Part shown: positions 1 to 8,626 of the stretch, piece by piece
Position numbering within the stretch: the first letter of the stretch is position 1
How the letters are laid out: each line of letters starts with the position of its first letter
Assembly: GCF_048553715.1 (NCBI RefSeq)
Contig: NZ_JBLZNC010000007.1
Coordinates: 160,518 to 224,517, forward strand
Direction: 5' to 3'
Length of the DNA: 64,000 nucleotides
Source: Sagittula sp048553715
GTDB lineage: Bacteria; Pseudomonadota; Alphaproteobacteria; Rhodobacterales; Rhodobacteraceae
Program-made: the position numbers and the translations under genes
The notes under the pieces: model-generated
What the model was told of the DNA's origin: nothing
The model's database searches: none
What the model saw: only the letters and a program-made list of their open reading frames with translations

Positions 1-1
1 C

Positions 2-127
2 GTCAGCAACGCTTACGGGGACGGGGCGGCCGGCCCGCGCTACGTGCACGCGCGGTTTCGCGGTGATGCTTTGGTGGCGCGGTCGGACGGCCACGGCGCC
101 ATCTGCACCTACGGGCTGTTGATCTAG
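2..127 (+). CDS. C-terminal fragment of an unidentified protein
   Basis: The window opens inside an open frame of 41 codons ending at TAG 125-127. The translated tail begins VSNAYGDGAAGPRYVHARF and ends CTYGLLI. It is followed after 49 bases by the next gene on the same strand, so the two may be co-transcribed. I do not recognise the family from so short a piece. The reading as coding rests only on the open frame, the GC-rich third positions typical of its neighbours and the position upstream of a same-strand gene. Confidence 0.45.
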   Translation, partial: VSNAYGDGAAGPRYVHARFRGDALVARSDGHGAICTYGLLI

Positions 128-176
128 GCGGAACGCCTGCGCGCAGGCTGCGTTGAGTGATCAAAGGAGAGCTTTG

Positions 177-851
177 ATGACCCATACGCTGACGCTGCAA
201 TCGATTTCACCCGTGACCCATGACACCTATCATCTGGTGTTCGACAAGCCGGACGGTTTCGATTTCACGCCGGGCCAAGCCACGGACATGGCGCTGGACC
301 GCGATGGCTGGCGCGATGAAAAGCGCCCCTTTACCTTCACCAGCCTGCCCTCCGAGGACACGCTGCAATTTGTTATCAAATCCTATCCGGATCATGACGG
401 CGTCACCGAGCAGATTGCCGGGTTGAAGCCGGGCGATCAGGTGCTGGTGGATGACCCTTGGGGCGCGATCGAGGATAAGGGCGACGGTGTCTTTGTCGCC
501 GGTGGGGCGGGGGTGACGCCCTTTATCGCGGTCCTGCGCCAGAAACTGCAGCAGACCGGTTCGCTGTCCGGCAACACCTTGGTGTTCTCCAACCAGACTG
601 AAAAGGACATCATCCTGCGCGAGGATTTCGACGCGATGCCGGGCCTCAAGGTGGTGTATACGGTCACGGATCAAGACGACAGCGATCTGGCGCGCGGCCG
701 AATTGATGCCGAGTTCCTGAAATCTCACGTCGATGTGACAAGCGGCATGATTTACGTCTGCGGACCGGACGCGATGGTCGATGCCATCCCGCAAGAGCTT
801 GCGAAGCTCGATGTTGCCGCCGACCGGATCGTAACTGAAGATCTGGACTGA
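177..851 (+). CDS. FAD/NAD(P)-binding ferredoxin reductase-like oxidoreductase
   Basis: A 224-residue protein of the ferredoxin-NADP reductase superfamily. The N-terminal half is the flavin-binding barrel, with KRPFTFTSLPSE as the likely FAD-contacting segment (around residues 50-60). The C-terminal half is the pyridine-nucleotide domain, with GGAGVTPFIAVL near 110-122 and the typical late CGPDAMVDAI motif near 200. There are no cysteines arranged for a 2Fe-2S cluster, so it is a stand-alone reductase that probably passes electrons to an unidentified partner. The ATG at 177 is preferred to an in-frame TTG at 153 because AAAGGAGA lies at 163-170. It converges on the next gene with only 16 bases between stops. 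The electron acceptor cannot be read from the sequence. Confidence 0.75.
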   Translation: MTHTLTLQSISPVTHDTYHLVFDKPDGFDFTPGQATDMALDRDGWRDEKRPFTFTSLPSEDTLQFVIKSYPDHDGVTEQIAGLKPGDQVLVDDPWGAIEDKGDGVFVAGGAGVTPFIAVLRQKLQQTGSLSGNTLVFSNQTEKDIILREDFDAMPGLKVVYTVTDQDDSDLARGRIDAEFLKSHVDVTSGMIYVCGPDAMVDAIPQELAKLDVAADRIVTEDLD

Positions 852-867
852 TCCCGCGCGCGACCGC

Positions 868-1737
868 CTAGAACCACTGGCCGGGTTCCATCAGACCAAG
901 ATCCAGCAACTGGCGCGAGTGCCATTCAAACGGCACGGAATTGTGCCAGTGAAAGGTGCGAATATCAAAGGTGGAGCCCGGATTGCGCTTTAGCGCCTTC
1001 GCCGTGCGGAACGACGCCACAGCCGCCGTCAGGTTGTTGTGCCACGGACAGGCGAAGGTGTTGTATTCCTCGTCCGAGAACGTGTGATCGTCGCGCAGCT
1101 GCAGGCCCGCTTTGGCGCGGAACAGCGAGATACGGTCGATCTTGCGCCGTTCGGGGGGGATGTGTTCCTCGTACCGCCAGCGCAGGCCGCCGTAGAAATC
1201 AAGCTGGCGGTCTTTGGGATGGTTGTCGTTTTCGGGGTCCGTGCGCGCCAGCGCATAGTAGCCCGACCGGTCAAGATGCGCGTCGTCCAGATCAACCGCC
1301 GTGGGTGTGGTGTCCAGATTGCTGGCATACAGGTCCACGACATAGGTCAGCATCGCATCTCGCCGCTCTTCGGTGTGGTAGCTGAGCATCTCCCCGATAG
1401 AGCGCGTCTCGCAGAACGGATAGAACAGATATTCGGCGTTGTAGCAGTAGAACATCCACTGCCCGACGGCGGCGGCGCTGATCGCATCGACAGCCCGCGG
1501 CACCGCGCCGTCGGCGGTGGGGTCATATGTGATGCGGATAACCTTGCCCACCAGATCGCCGGGCATATCGTAGCGGTCGTTCACAAAGCACAAAACCTGC
1601 TTGAACCCGCAGTGGCGATGATGCCGCAGGGTGGTGGCCAGTTCGATCTCGTCCTCGGCAAAGATCAGGGCGATGGGCCCTTTGGCCAAGGCGTCGCGGC
1701 CGGTCTTGAGGAAGTCTTGTAAGCTGTTGTACTGCAT
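868..1737 (-). CDS. Putative glycosyltransferase family 2-like protein
   Basis: A 289-residue soluble protein without signal peptide or membrane segments. The start (IALIFAEDEIELATTLRHHR, then a VLCFVND strand) resembles the beginning of the GT-A-like glycosyl transferase family 2 group (the Glyco_tranf_2_4 type), where an acidic NE/DE turn precedes a helix and a beta strand ending in a D/N-D motif. The C-terminal part is rich in Trp, His and Tyr (HWHNSVPFEWHSRQ). Assignment is from this weak N-terminal resemblance and is tentative. It is divergent from miaB, with about 110 bases between starts, and convergent with the upstream reductase gene. Confidence 0.5.
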   Translation of the reverse strand: MQYNSLQDFLKTGRDALAKGPIALIFAEDEIELATTLRHHRHCGFKQVLCFVNDRYDMPGDLVGKVIRITYDPTADGAVPRAVDAISAAAVGQWMFYCYNAEYLFYPFCETRSIGEMLSYHTEERRDAMLTYVVDLYASNLDTTPTAVDLDDAHLDRSGYYALARTDPENDNHPKDRQLDFYGGLRWRYEEHIPPERRKIDRISLFRAKAGLQLRDDHTFSDEEYNTFACPWHNNLTAAVASFRTAKALKRNPGSTFDIRTFHWHNSVPFEWHSRQLLDLGLMEPGQWF

Positions 1738-1849
1738 CGGCCCGTTTCTTCTGCGGCTTTGGTAAAGAATCGATCAAAACGCCGCCCATTGCAAGCGGGG
1801 TAGGTTTTGCGCTATTGCCCGCCCTTGTTCCCCCGATCGGAGTCGTGTG

Positions 1850-3160
1850 ATGACCGCCAAGAAGCTCTACATCAAGACCTATGGCTGCCAGATGAACGTC
1901 TATGACAGCGAGCGCATGGCCGAAGCCATGGGCGGCGAGGGCTATGTCACCACCGACAGCCCCAATGATGCGGACATGATCCTGTTGAACACCTGCCACA
2001 TCCGCGAGAAAGCGGCAGAGAAAGTGTATTCGGAACTTGGCCGCTACAAGGGATTGAAGGCGGATAAGCCCGAACTGAAAATCGGCGTCGCGGGCTGTGT
2101 GGCCCAGGCCGAGGGGGCAGAGATCATGCGCCGTCAGCCGATGGTCGATCTGGTCGTCGGGCCGCAGAGCTATCACAAGCTGCCGCAGCTGACCGCCCGT
2201 ACCCACAACGGGGCCAAGGCGCTGGACACGGATTTCCCCGAAGAGGACAAGTTCGAACACCTCAAGGGGCGTCCCAAGGCAAAGCGTGGTCCGACTGCAT
2301 TCCTGACGGTGCAGGAAGGCTGCGACAAGTTCTGCGCCTTTTGCGTTGTCCCCTACACGCGCGGTGCCGAAGTGTCCCGCCCTGCCGAGCGTGTTGTGCG
2401 CGAAGCGCAGGATCTGGTGGAGCGCGGCGTGCGCGAAATCACCCTGCTGGGTCAGAACGTCAACGCCTACCACGGGCATGATCGCGGCCTCGCTGGGTTG
2501 ATCCGCGAATTGTCCAAGATCGACGAGCTCAAGCGCATCCGTTTTACCACGTCGCATCCCAACGACATGGATGACGATCTGATCGCCGCGCATGGCGAAT
2601 GCGAAAAGCTGATGCCCTATCTGCATCTGCCGGTGCAGGCGGGGTCTGACAAGATCCTCAAGCGCATGAACCGCCAGCACACCGCCGAAGAATACCTGAA
2701 GCTGATCGAACGTCTGCGCGCGGCGCGCCCCGACCTGCATATGTCTGGCGACTTTATCGTGGGCTTCCCCGAAGAGACCGAAGAGGATTTTCAGGCCACG
2801 ATGGATCTGGTGACAGCGGTGGAATACGGCTCGGCGTTTTCGTTCAAGTATTCCGAGCGCCCCGGCACACCGGCAGCAGAGCGCCCGCAGGTTCCCGAGG
2901 ATGAGAAAGACGACCGTTTGCAGCGCTTGCAGGCCTTGTTGGTCAAGCAACAGCGCGCCTTGCAGGACGCGATGGTCGGGCGTGACGTGCATGTGTTGTT
3001 CGAGAAAAGCGGCAGGCTTCCGGGCCAGATGGTCGGGAAATCCGAATACCTGCACGCGGTCCACGTACAGGCGGAGGGCATCAGCGCGGGCGATCTGCGC
3101 GCCGTGCGAATCGAATCCAGTGGTCCGAACAGCCTCAAAGGTGTTCTTCTGCCGTCTTAA
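1850..3160 (+). CDS. miaB: tRNA-2-methylthio-N6-dimethylallyladenosine synthase MiaB
   Basis: A 436-residue radical-SAM methylthiotransferase that converts i6A37 of tRNAs reading UNN codons to ms2i6A. Three N-terminal cysteines (C13 in TYGCQMN, C49 in LNTCHIRE, C83 in VAGCVAQ) are the ligands of the auxiliary 4Fe-4S cluster. The radical-SAM CxxxCxxC is C158, C162 and C165 (GCDKFCAFC). The last 65 or so residues form a TRAM RNA-binding domain. ATG at 1850 is chosen over an adjacent GTG at 1847; both give the same protein within one residue. Length and motif order are normal for the family. It is followed by a 216-base spacer with the promoter region of the next gene. Confidence 0.97.
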   Translation: MTAKKLYIKTYGCQMNVYDSERMAEAMGGEGYVTTDSPNDADMILLNTCHIREKAAEKVYSELGRYKGLKADKPELKIGVAGCVAQAEGAEIMRRQPMVDLVVGPQSYHKLPQLTARTHNGAKALDTDFPEEDKFEHLKGRPKAKRGPTAFLTVQEGCDKFCAFCVVPYTRGAEVSRPAERVVREAQDLVERGVREITLLGQNVNAYHGHDRGLAGLIRELSKIDELKRIRFTTSHPNDMDDDLIAAHGECEKLMPYLHLPVQAGSDKILKRMNRQHTAEEYLKLIERLRAARPDLHMSGDFIVGFPEETEEDFQATMDLVTAVEYGSAFSFKYSERPGTPAAERPQVPEDEKDDRLQRLQALLVKQQRALQDAMVGRDVHVLFEKSGRLPGQMVGKSEYLHAVHVQAEGISAGDLRAVRIESSGPNSLKGVLLPS

Positions 3161-3290
3161 CAGTGGCAGAGAAGCCTTTGTTGCCAAAGAAAATCGCGTT
3201 CAACGGGAATAAACACTACATCTAGTGGGAACTGTTTCCGAAAACGGTACAAAGACTGTGGATTTCTCCTTCCCTTAACGAATGGAATCC

Positions 3291-3309
3291 TTAAACTGTT
3301 GTTTATAGT
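3291..3309 (+). promoter_or_regulatory. Possible promoter/CtrA-like site upstream of the OmpA-like gene
   Basis: TTAA-N7-TTTA at 3291-3305 is one base away from the alphaproteobacterial CtrA full site TTAA-N7-TTAA and overlaps TATAGT (3304-3309), a near-consensus -10 box. No good -35 hexamer is found 16-18 bases upstream. This AT-rich patch stands out from its GC-rich surroundings and lies about 70 bases ahead of the gene. The CtrA reading is a guess from the motif alone. Confidence 0.3.
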
Positions 3310-3376
3310 AAGTTTGCACGGTCCGCTGCCATTGGGCCGCTGCATGGGGGAAACACCAGTTTAAGGGACAGAGGCT

Positions 3377-3976
3377 GTGGCGACACGCATCACCAAGGCC
3401 CTCGGCGCGGTTGCGCTGACAGCTCTCGCATGTTTGACAGTTGCCACACCGGCAGCTGCGGCAGGGGCCGAGTATAATAACGCATTCATTTCTACACAGA
3501 ACACCCGCACTGTTACGGGTGAACAGTATATTCCCGGCATTTGGGTTGATCCCGACGGTTGTGAACACTGGGTCATGGACGATGGTGTCGAGGGCTATAT
3601 GAGCCCCCACGTCGACCGCAAAGGCATTCCGAAATGTCACCGCGCCAACACCTGCGGCGTGATGAACACCGACCAGTTCTTTGCCACCGACAGCTACCGG
3701 ATTTCCAAGGCCGGTCGCGCCCGTATCGCTGAATTCTTTCAGTCGGCAACGGCGGTTGGCTATGTGATCGCAGGTCACACCGACAGCCGCGCCAGCGACG
3801 AATACAACATGAAGCTGTCCTACAACCGTGCTTTGGCCGTGGCCAAAGTGGCGCGCTCGGTCGGCGCAAACATCACCGACATTCGCGGTTTTGGTGAACG
3901 CATGCCCGTGGCCTCCAATGCGACCACAACCGGCATGGCGAAAAACCGTCGCGTCGAAATCATCTGCTTTCAGTAA
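3377..3976 (+). CDS. OmpA-family peptidoglycan-associated protein with cysteine-flanked module
   Basis: A 199-residue exported protein starting at GTG 3377 (AAGGGACAG upstream). It has a signal peptide ending near TPAAAAG, then a module of about 35 residues at roughly 54-90 that starts GIWVDPDGCEHWVMDD and closes with IPKC. A short OmpA C-terminal domain follows (FFATDSYRISKAGRARI, then GHTDSRASDEYN, then NRRVEIIC), the fold that grips meso-diaminopimelate in peptidoglycan. The pair of GHTDS-D and NRRVE signatures is diagnostic for OmpA-like proteins. Thirteen bases downstream is a lipoprotein gene carrying the same module, so both products probably belong to one envelope structure. The role of the module is unknown. 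Confidence 0.85.
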   Translation: MATRITKALGAVALTALACLTVATPAAAAGAEYNNAFISTQNTRTVTGEQYIPGIWVDPDGCEHWVMDDGVEGYMSPHVDRKGIPKCHRANTCGVMNTDQFFATDSYRISKAGRARIAEFFQSATAVGYVIAGHTDSRASDEYNMKLSYNRALAVAKVARSVGANITDIRGFGERMPVASNATTTGMAKNRRVEIICFQ

Positions 3977-3988
3977 GGGGACAGGATC

Positions 3989-4312
3989 ATGAAACTTGCG
4001 AAACTTGTCCTTGCGCTGTCTGCGGGCGTGATGGTTGCGGGCTGTGAATTCGGCGAAGGGCTCCGCGAATACGGCCCCGACAAATCGGTGGACCGCGGCA
4101 TTGACGCCGACGATCTGTCCGGTCTGCGCGCCGGGATCTGGGTTGACCCGAACGGCTGCGATCACTGGATCATCGACGACGGTGTCGAGGGATACCTGTC
4201 CCAGCGGCTTGATAAATTCGGCAAGCCGGTGTGTTCCGGTGTCGCACCGCCGACAGTCGCTGTGGGCGATTTCAAACAAGGCTCCACCAGCATCATCGGC
4301 GATCCGCTCTGA
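3989..4312 (+). CDS. Small lipoprotein sharing a module with the upstream OmpA-like protein
   Basis: A 107-residue predicted lipoprotein. The signal sequence MKLAKLVLALSAGVMVAGC carries a lipobox (VAGC) with Cys19 as the lipidation site. After a short acidic linker comes GIWVDPNGCDHWIIDDGVEG and a following FGKPVC, matching the module in the upstream gene nearly residue for residue. It lacks an OmpA domain. AAGGGGACAGG just before the ATG is the ribosome-binding site. It is probably co-transcribed with the OmpA-like gene (13-base gap) and is followed by a strong terminator. No named family is recognised. Duplication of the module followed by attachment to different anchors (lipid here, peptidoglycan there) is the simplest reading. 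Confidence 0.8.
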   Translation: MKLAKLVLALSAGVMVAGCEFGEGLREYGPDKSVDRGIDADDLSGLRAGIWVDPNGCDHWIIDDGVEGYLSQRLDKFGKPVCSGVAPPTVAVGDFKQGSTSIIGDPL

Positions 4313-4336
4313 TCTGAATGGGCCACAAGGTTCAAG

Positions 4337-4369
4337 GACGGCTGCCCCTATCGGGTCGCCGTCTTTTTT
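4337..4369 (+). terminator. Rho-independent terminator of the OmpA-like/lipoprotein operon
   Basis: GACGGC (4337-4342) pairs with GCCGTC (4358-4363), with extra C-G pairing inside the intervening loop. It is followed at once by six T residues (4364-4369). The position, 24 bases after the lipoprotein stop, fits the end of that transcript. Confidence 0.88.
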
Positions 4370-4499
4370 ATGCGCAAATGCGTGTCGATCCGATGACAAA
4401 TGCAGCATCACCCTTGCGTTGCATCTGCCAAACCGTCACCCTATCTGAGTAGGGAGCGAAGGCCCCACCGGTCTTTGCAGCACGGCGCAGGAGAGCGTA

Positions 4500-5471
4500 T
4501 TGACCACTGGCCTTTTGACCGAAGCCATCTTGGAATTTCCCGACAACCGTTTGCTGATCGACCTCTGTGGCGAGTTCGACCGCAACCTGACAGACATAGA
4601 GGCCCGCACAGGGGTGCAGATTCTGCGCCGTGGCAACCAGCTTGCCGTGCATGGTCCCGAAGACACTGTCGCCCATGCGCGCGAGGTGCTTCAGGCGCTT
4701 TATGAGCGATTGGAAAACGGGCGCGAGGTGAATCGCGCCGACATCGACCGTGAATTCCGCCTGCAGGACCACGAAGAGCCTGACGAACAGCTTGAAATGT
4801 TCACCGGCGGCAAGGTCGAGATCAAGACCCGCAAAAAGCTGATCGAGCCGCGCACCGACGCGCAAAAGGCCTATGTCCGCTCCTTGTTCGAGAACGAGAT
4901 GGCCTTTGGCATCGGTCCTGCGGGGACGGGTAAGACCTATCTCGCGGTGGCCGTGGGTGTGAACATGCTGATCACCGGTGCCGTGGACAAGATCATCCTG
5001 TGTCGTCCCGCCGTGGAGGCGGGCGAACGGCTGGGCTTTTTGCCCGGTACGCAGGAGGAAAAGGTCGACCCCTACATGCAGCCCTTGCTGGATGCGCTGA
5101 ATGACTTCCTGCCGGGCAAACAGCAGGCGAAAATGCGCGAGGAAAAGACCATCGAGATCGCGCCGCTGGCCTTTATGCGCGGGCGCACGCTGTCCAATGC
5201 CTTTGTCGTTCTGGACGAGGCGCAGAACGCGACCACCATGCAGATGAAGATGTTCCTGACCCGTCTGGGCGAGGGGTCTCGTATGGTGATCACCGGCGAC
5301 CGCACGCAGATTGACCTGCCGCGGGGCGTGCCCTCGGGGCTTGCGGATGCGGAACGGCTGCTCGATCACGTGCCGGGCATTTCGTTCAACTATTTCACCG
5401 GCAAGGATGTGGTGCGGCACCCGTTGGTCGCCGCGATCATCGAAGCCTACGAAAAGGACGCCGAGGCCTGA
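4500..5471 (+). CDS. phoH: PhoH family P-loop ATPase (YbeZ type)
   Basis: A 323-residue cytoplasmic ATPase of the PhoH/YbeZ type, usually encoded beside ybeY and linked to ribosome and RNA quality control. A KH-like N-terminal region (about 20-75) precedes the ATPase core with Walker A GPAGTGKTYLA near 139-149, and the Walker B segment VVLDEAQNATTMQMKMFL near 237-254 followed by MVITGD. The start is TTG at 4500, preceded by GCAGGAGAG at 4488-4496; no ATG or GTG close to the N-terminal conserved region gives a better fit. It begins the phoH-ybeY-corC-lnt run conserved across proteobacteria. Confidence 0.93.
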   Translation: MTTGLLTEAILEFPDNRLLIDLCGEFDRNLTDIEARTGVQILRRGNQLAVHGPEDTVAHAREVLQALYERLENGREVNRADIDREFRLQDHEEPDEQLEMFTGGKVEIKTRKKLIEPRTDAQKAYVRSLFENEMAFGIGPAGTGKTYLAVAVGVNMLITGAVDKIILCRPAVEAGERLGFLPGTQEEKVDPYMQPLLDALNDFLPGKQQAKMREEKTIEIAPLAFMRGRTLSNAFVVLDEAQNATTMQMKMFLTRLGEGSRMVITGDRTQIDLPRGVPSGLADAERLLDHVPGISFNYFTGKDVVRHPLVAAIIEAYEKDAEA

Positions 5472-5531
5472 GGTTCCGGCCTGATCGCCAGGGGGCGGAT
5501 CAGGCCGGAACCACCGCCTATGGGAGCAGAC

Positions 5532-6053
5532 GTGTTAACCGATACCATCATCGAAGATGACCGCTGGGAGGCCGTGGGCCTTGCGGCGCTTGCAGAACGT
5601 GCCGCGACGGCCACCCTGTCCCATCTGGGGCTGACGGACCCCTTTGAAATCGCGGTGATGGGCTGCGACGACAACCGCATCGCCACGCTGAATGCGGATT
5701 TCCGGGGCAAACCCCAACCGACGAACGTGCTGTCATGGCCGTCAGAGGATCTTGCCGCCGAGGATGCCGGCGGCCAACCTTTTGCCCCTGAACCCGATTT
5801 CGAGGGGGAACCGCATCATCTGGGCGATCTGGCGCTGGCCTTCGAGACCTTTGAGCGGGAAGCCGCCGAACAAGGCAAGCCCATGGCCGATCATATCACC
5901 CATTTGATCGTTCACGGGGTGTTACATCTTCTGGGCTATGACCATATCCGTGATGCGGATGCCACGCTTATGGAGGGGTTAGAGGTCGAGATACTTGGCA
6001 ATCTCGGTCTAAGTGACCCATATAGGGAGATTGAAGGGCCAAATGGCTCGTGA
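5532..6053 (+). CDS. ybeY: Endoribonuclease YbeY, rRNA maturation factor
   Basis: A 173-residue metallo-endoribonuclease needed for 16S rRNA 3' end processing and ribosome quality control. The zinc motif HGVLHLLGYDH (near 122-132) supplies the three histidine ligands. The upstream arginine/asparagine substrate region ADFRGKPQPTNVLSWP is also present. I take GTG 5532 as start because GGGAG (5522-5526) sits six bases upstream; an in-frame ATG at 5520 would add four residues. The end overlaps the corC start by 11 bases, indicating translational coupling. Confidence 0.93.
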   Translation: MLTDTIIEDDRWEAVGLAALAERAATATLSHLGLTDPFEIAVMGCDDNRIATLNADFRGKPQPTNVLSWPSEDLAAEDAGGQPFAPEPDFEGEPHHLGDLALAFETFEREAAEQGKPMADHITHLIVHGVLHLLGYDHIRDADATLMEGLEVEILGNLGLSDPYREIEGPNGS

Positions 6054-7032
6054 CTGGTATGGATTGATGGGCGACAACGACGATTCGTCTAATGCGGCGC
6101 AGAGCGCGCTGACAGAGGTTAACGGCCACGATGATGGTCTTGTAAACGGGCAGGGGGGATTCCTGCGGCGTCTGTTCGGGCGGGCCACGGCCACCGAGGA
6201 CGTCGAAGTGGATATGCCACCCACGTGGGAAACGCGGACAACGACGCCTTCTTTGGGGCTGTTGAACCTGCGGCGCATGCGGGTCGAGGACGTGTCGACC
6301 CCCAAGGCGGATATCATCGCCGTGCCCGACACGATTTCCAAGGATGATCTTGTACAGGTGTTCCGCCGCAGCGGTCTGACCCGTCTGCCGGTGTATGAAA
6401 ACACGCTCGACACACCGGTCGGCATGGCCCACCTGAAGGATTTCGCACTGGCCTACGGGTTCAATTGCGACAATGACGTCTTTGATCTGCGCAGCATGCT
6501 GCGGCCTTTGTTGTATGTGCCGCCCTCCATGCCGATCGGGATCTTGTTGACCAAGATGCAGACAGAGCGGCGGCATATGGCGCTGGTGATCGACGAATAC
6601 GGCGGCACCGACGGGCTGGTCACCATCGAAGATCTGATTGAACAGGTCATCGGCGAGATCGAGGACGAGCACGACACCGAAGACGCGGACACCTGGGTCA
6701 AGGAACGTGCCGGATGCTGGCTGGCCTTGGCCAAGACGCAGCTGGACGAATTCGAAGGCGAGCTTGGCATTGATCTGACCCAGCACGACGAGATCGACGA
6801 GGAAGAGATCGACACATTGGGCGGGCTGGTCTTTATGCTGGCCGGCCGCGTGCCTGCGCGCGGCGAAGTGGTGCGCCATCCTGCGGGCATCGACCTAGAG
6901 GTGGTGGATGCCGATCCCCGGCGGATCAAGCGGCTGCGCGTTCGCGTGCCGGGCACGGCTTTGGCCGCCGCACGTGTGCAGGCGGCGTCGTCGACGGAGC
7001 CCGCCCGTGACACAGCCAGCGACGCAAGCTGA
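6043..7032 (+). CDS. corC: Hemolysin/CorC family CBS-domain protein
   Basis: A 329-residue protein with two CBS domains (about 80-200, with segments GMAHLKDFALAYG and ALVIDEYGGTDGLVTIEDL) and a C-terminal CorC_HlyC domain (about 220-310, GRVPARGEVVRHPAGIDLEVVDADPRR split over two strands). There is no DUF21 membrane domain, so it is the cytosolic CorC form, associated with magnesium/cobalt efflux and, by operon position, with Lnt. ATG 6043 follows AGGGAGATTGAAGGG; an in-frame GTG at 6013 is possible but deeper inside ybeY. The tail after residue 310 is Ala/Ser rich and probably disordered. Confidence 0.9.
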   Translation: MARDWYGLMGDNDDSSNAAQSALTEVNGHDDGLVNGQGGFLRRLFGRATATEDVEVDMPPTWETRTTTPSLGLLNLRRMRVEDVSTPKADIIAVPDTISKDDLVQVFRRSGLTRLPVYENTLDTPVGMAHLKDFALAYGFNCDNDVFDLRSMLRPLLYVPPSMPIGILLTKMQTERRHMALVIDEYGGTDGLVTIEDLIEQVIGEIEDEHDTEDADTWVKERAGCWLALAKTQLDEFEGELGIDLTQHDEIDEEEIDTLGGLVFMLAGRVPARGEVVRHPAGIDLEVVDADPRRIKRLRVRVPGTALAAARVQAASSTEPARDTASDAS

Positions 7033-8572
7033 GCCCATGACACAGTCGGGCGTCTTCGCCCTGTCGTCTTGGGCGCGTTTGCCGCTGGCTTTGCTGGCCG
7101 GTCTGGCCATGGGTGCCGCTGCGGCCCCGTGGGAGGTCTGGTATCTGGGCTTTGCCGGTCTGGTGGCCAGCGTCTGGCTGTTTCGCATCTCACCTTCGGG
7201 TCTGCGCAGCGTCGGCACCGGCTGGATGGTGGGGCTTGGCTATTTCGGCCTGTCCATGGGCTGGATCGTCGAGCCGTTTTTCGTAGATGCCGCCGCAACC
7301 GGCTGGATGGCCCCCTTTGGTTTGCTGGGGCTGGCCGGTGGGCTGGCGTTGTTCTGGGCGCTTGCCTTTTGGGGGGCTGCGCAGATGCCGCGCCGACGGG
7401 TTGGTGCCTTGGTCCTTACATGGACCGCGGCAGAACTTGCACGTGGCTACATCCTGACCGGCTTTCCATGGGGGCTGATCGGGTATCTTTGGGCGCCCGT
7501 GTCCGCGATCCAATGGGTGTCCGTGGTGGGGCCTTACGGGCTGACGTTCCTGACACTTGCGGCGGCGGCCTTTCTGGCCATGAGCCTGCCCGCCCGGCGG
7601 GGGGGAGGTGCCTTTGGCCTGCCCGCCGTGTTGGGGGCCACGGTCGTTCTGGTCTTGCTGGGGGGCGGGCAGGCACTGGTGCCTGCGCTGCAGGACACAT
7701 CCGGGCGACCGGTGGTGCGGCTGGTCCAGCCCAATGCGCCGCAGCATCTGAAGTGGCAGCGCGACATGGTGCCGGTCTACTACCGCCGCCAGATGGACTA
7801 TACCTCCGCGCGGTCCGAGGGCGCCCCCGCGCCCGATCTGGTGGTCTGGCCGGAAACGGCGCTGCCGATGCTGTTGCATCAGGCGGGCGACGCCTTGGGC
7901 GAGTTGAGCCAACGGGCAGGCGATGCGCAGGTCGTCGTCGGGCTGCAGCGCGAGGACATGGGCGATTGGTACAACACTCTGGCCGTCATGGGGCCGGGCG
8001 GGCGGCTGCAGCAGATCTACGACAAGCACCATCTTGTGCCGTTTGGCGAATACATGCCTGCGCGGGCCCTGTTCACGCGGTTCAACATTGCAGGTTTGGC
8101 CGCACGCGCCGAAGGGGGCTACACCCCCGGCACAGGGCCGGAGCTGCTGGATCTGGGGGCCTTGGGCAAGGCGCTGCCGCTGATCTGCTACGAGGCGGTC
8201 TTTCCACAGGATGTGCACGCGGCGCCTGCGCGTCCCGACATGCTGCTGCAGATCACAAATGATGCGTGGTTTGGCGACTATTCCGGCCCCTACCAGCATC
8301 TGTCACAGGCGCGTATTCGGGCGATCGAACAGGGGCTGCCGATGCTGCGCGCCGCCAACACCGGCGTCTCTGCGATGATTGACGGGGCAGGGCGCGTTCT
8401 GGCTCAGATCCCGCTGAACGAGGCGGGCTTTGTCGATGCGCGGCTGCCCCCGCCACTGCGGGTGACGCTTTACAGCCGCACCGGCGATCTGCCTGTTCTT
8501 GTGCTGCTTTTCTTCCTCGGGGGGCTATTGTTGCGCCAAGTGCGCATAGAGCGTTTCGCAAAAGAAGATTGA
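7007..8572 (+). CDS. lnt: Apolipoprotein N-acyltransferase Lnt
   Basis: About 521 residues. It catalyses the last step of lipoprotein maturation, N-acylation of the lipid-modified cysteine at the periplasmic face of the inner membrane. The N-terminal half has around six or seven hydrophobic helices. The C-terminal half is the nitrilase-like domain with the catalytic Glu in VVWPETALPM, Lys in YDKHHLVPFGEYMP and Cys in LICYEAVFP. A final membrane helix (LPVLVLLFFLGGLLL) ends the protein. GTG 7007 has GGAG seven bases upstream and overlaps corC; ATG 7037, just after the corC stop, is the alternative. Two hairpins and then the metK riboswitch follow. Confidence 0.94.
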   Translation: MTQPATQAEPMTQSGVFALSSWARLPLALLAGLAMGAAAAPWEVWYLGFAGLVASVWLFRISPSGLRSVGTGWMVGLGYFGLSMGWIVEPFFVDAAATGWMAPFGLLGLAGGLALFWALAFWGAAQMPRRRVGALVLTWTAAELARGYILTGFPWGLIGYLWAPVSAIQWVSVVGPYGLTFLTLAAAAFLAMSLPARRGGGAFGLPAVLGATVVLVLLGGGQALVPALQDTSGRPVVRLVQPNAPQHLKWQRDMVPVYYRRQMDYTSARSEGAPAPDLVVWPETALPMLLHQAGDALGELSQRAGDAQVVVGLQREDMGDWYNTLAVMGPGGRLQQIYDKHHLVPFGEYMPARALFTRFNIAGLAARAEGGYTPGTGPELLDLGALGKALPLICYEAVFPQDVHAAPARPDMLLQITNDAWFGDYSGPYQHLSQARIRAIEQGLPMLRAANTGVSAMIDGAGRVLAQIPLNEAGFVDARLPPPLRVTLYSRTGDLPVLVLLFFLGGLLLRQVRIERFAKED

Positions 8573-8573
8573 C

Positions 8574-8619
8574 CGCCAAGGCCGCTTGGCGTAACGCCAT
8601 TCAATGCCCGAAAACGGGC
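8574..8619 (+). other. Two tandem hairpins between lnt and the metK riboswitch
   Basis: CGCCAAG (8574-8580) pairs with CTTGGCG (8585-8591) over a four-base loop, two bases after the lnt stop. GCCCG (8606-8610) pairs with CGGGC (8615-8619) over AAAA. Neither has a T-run, so they are not classic terminators. They may protect the lnt 3' end or belong to the 5' leader of metK. Confidence 0.6.
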
Positions 8620-8626
8620 GACACCT

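Noticed and set aside
1523..3187. A 554-codon open frame on the minus strand
   Set aside because: It lies antisense to miaB for most of its length, has shadow-type composition and no family motif, while miaB on the other strand is complete with all cluster cysteines.
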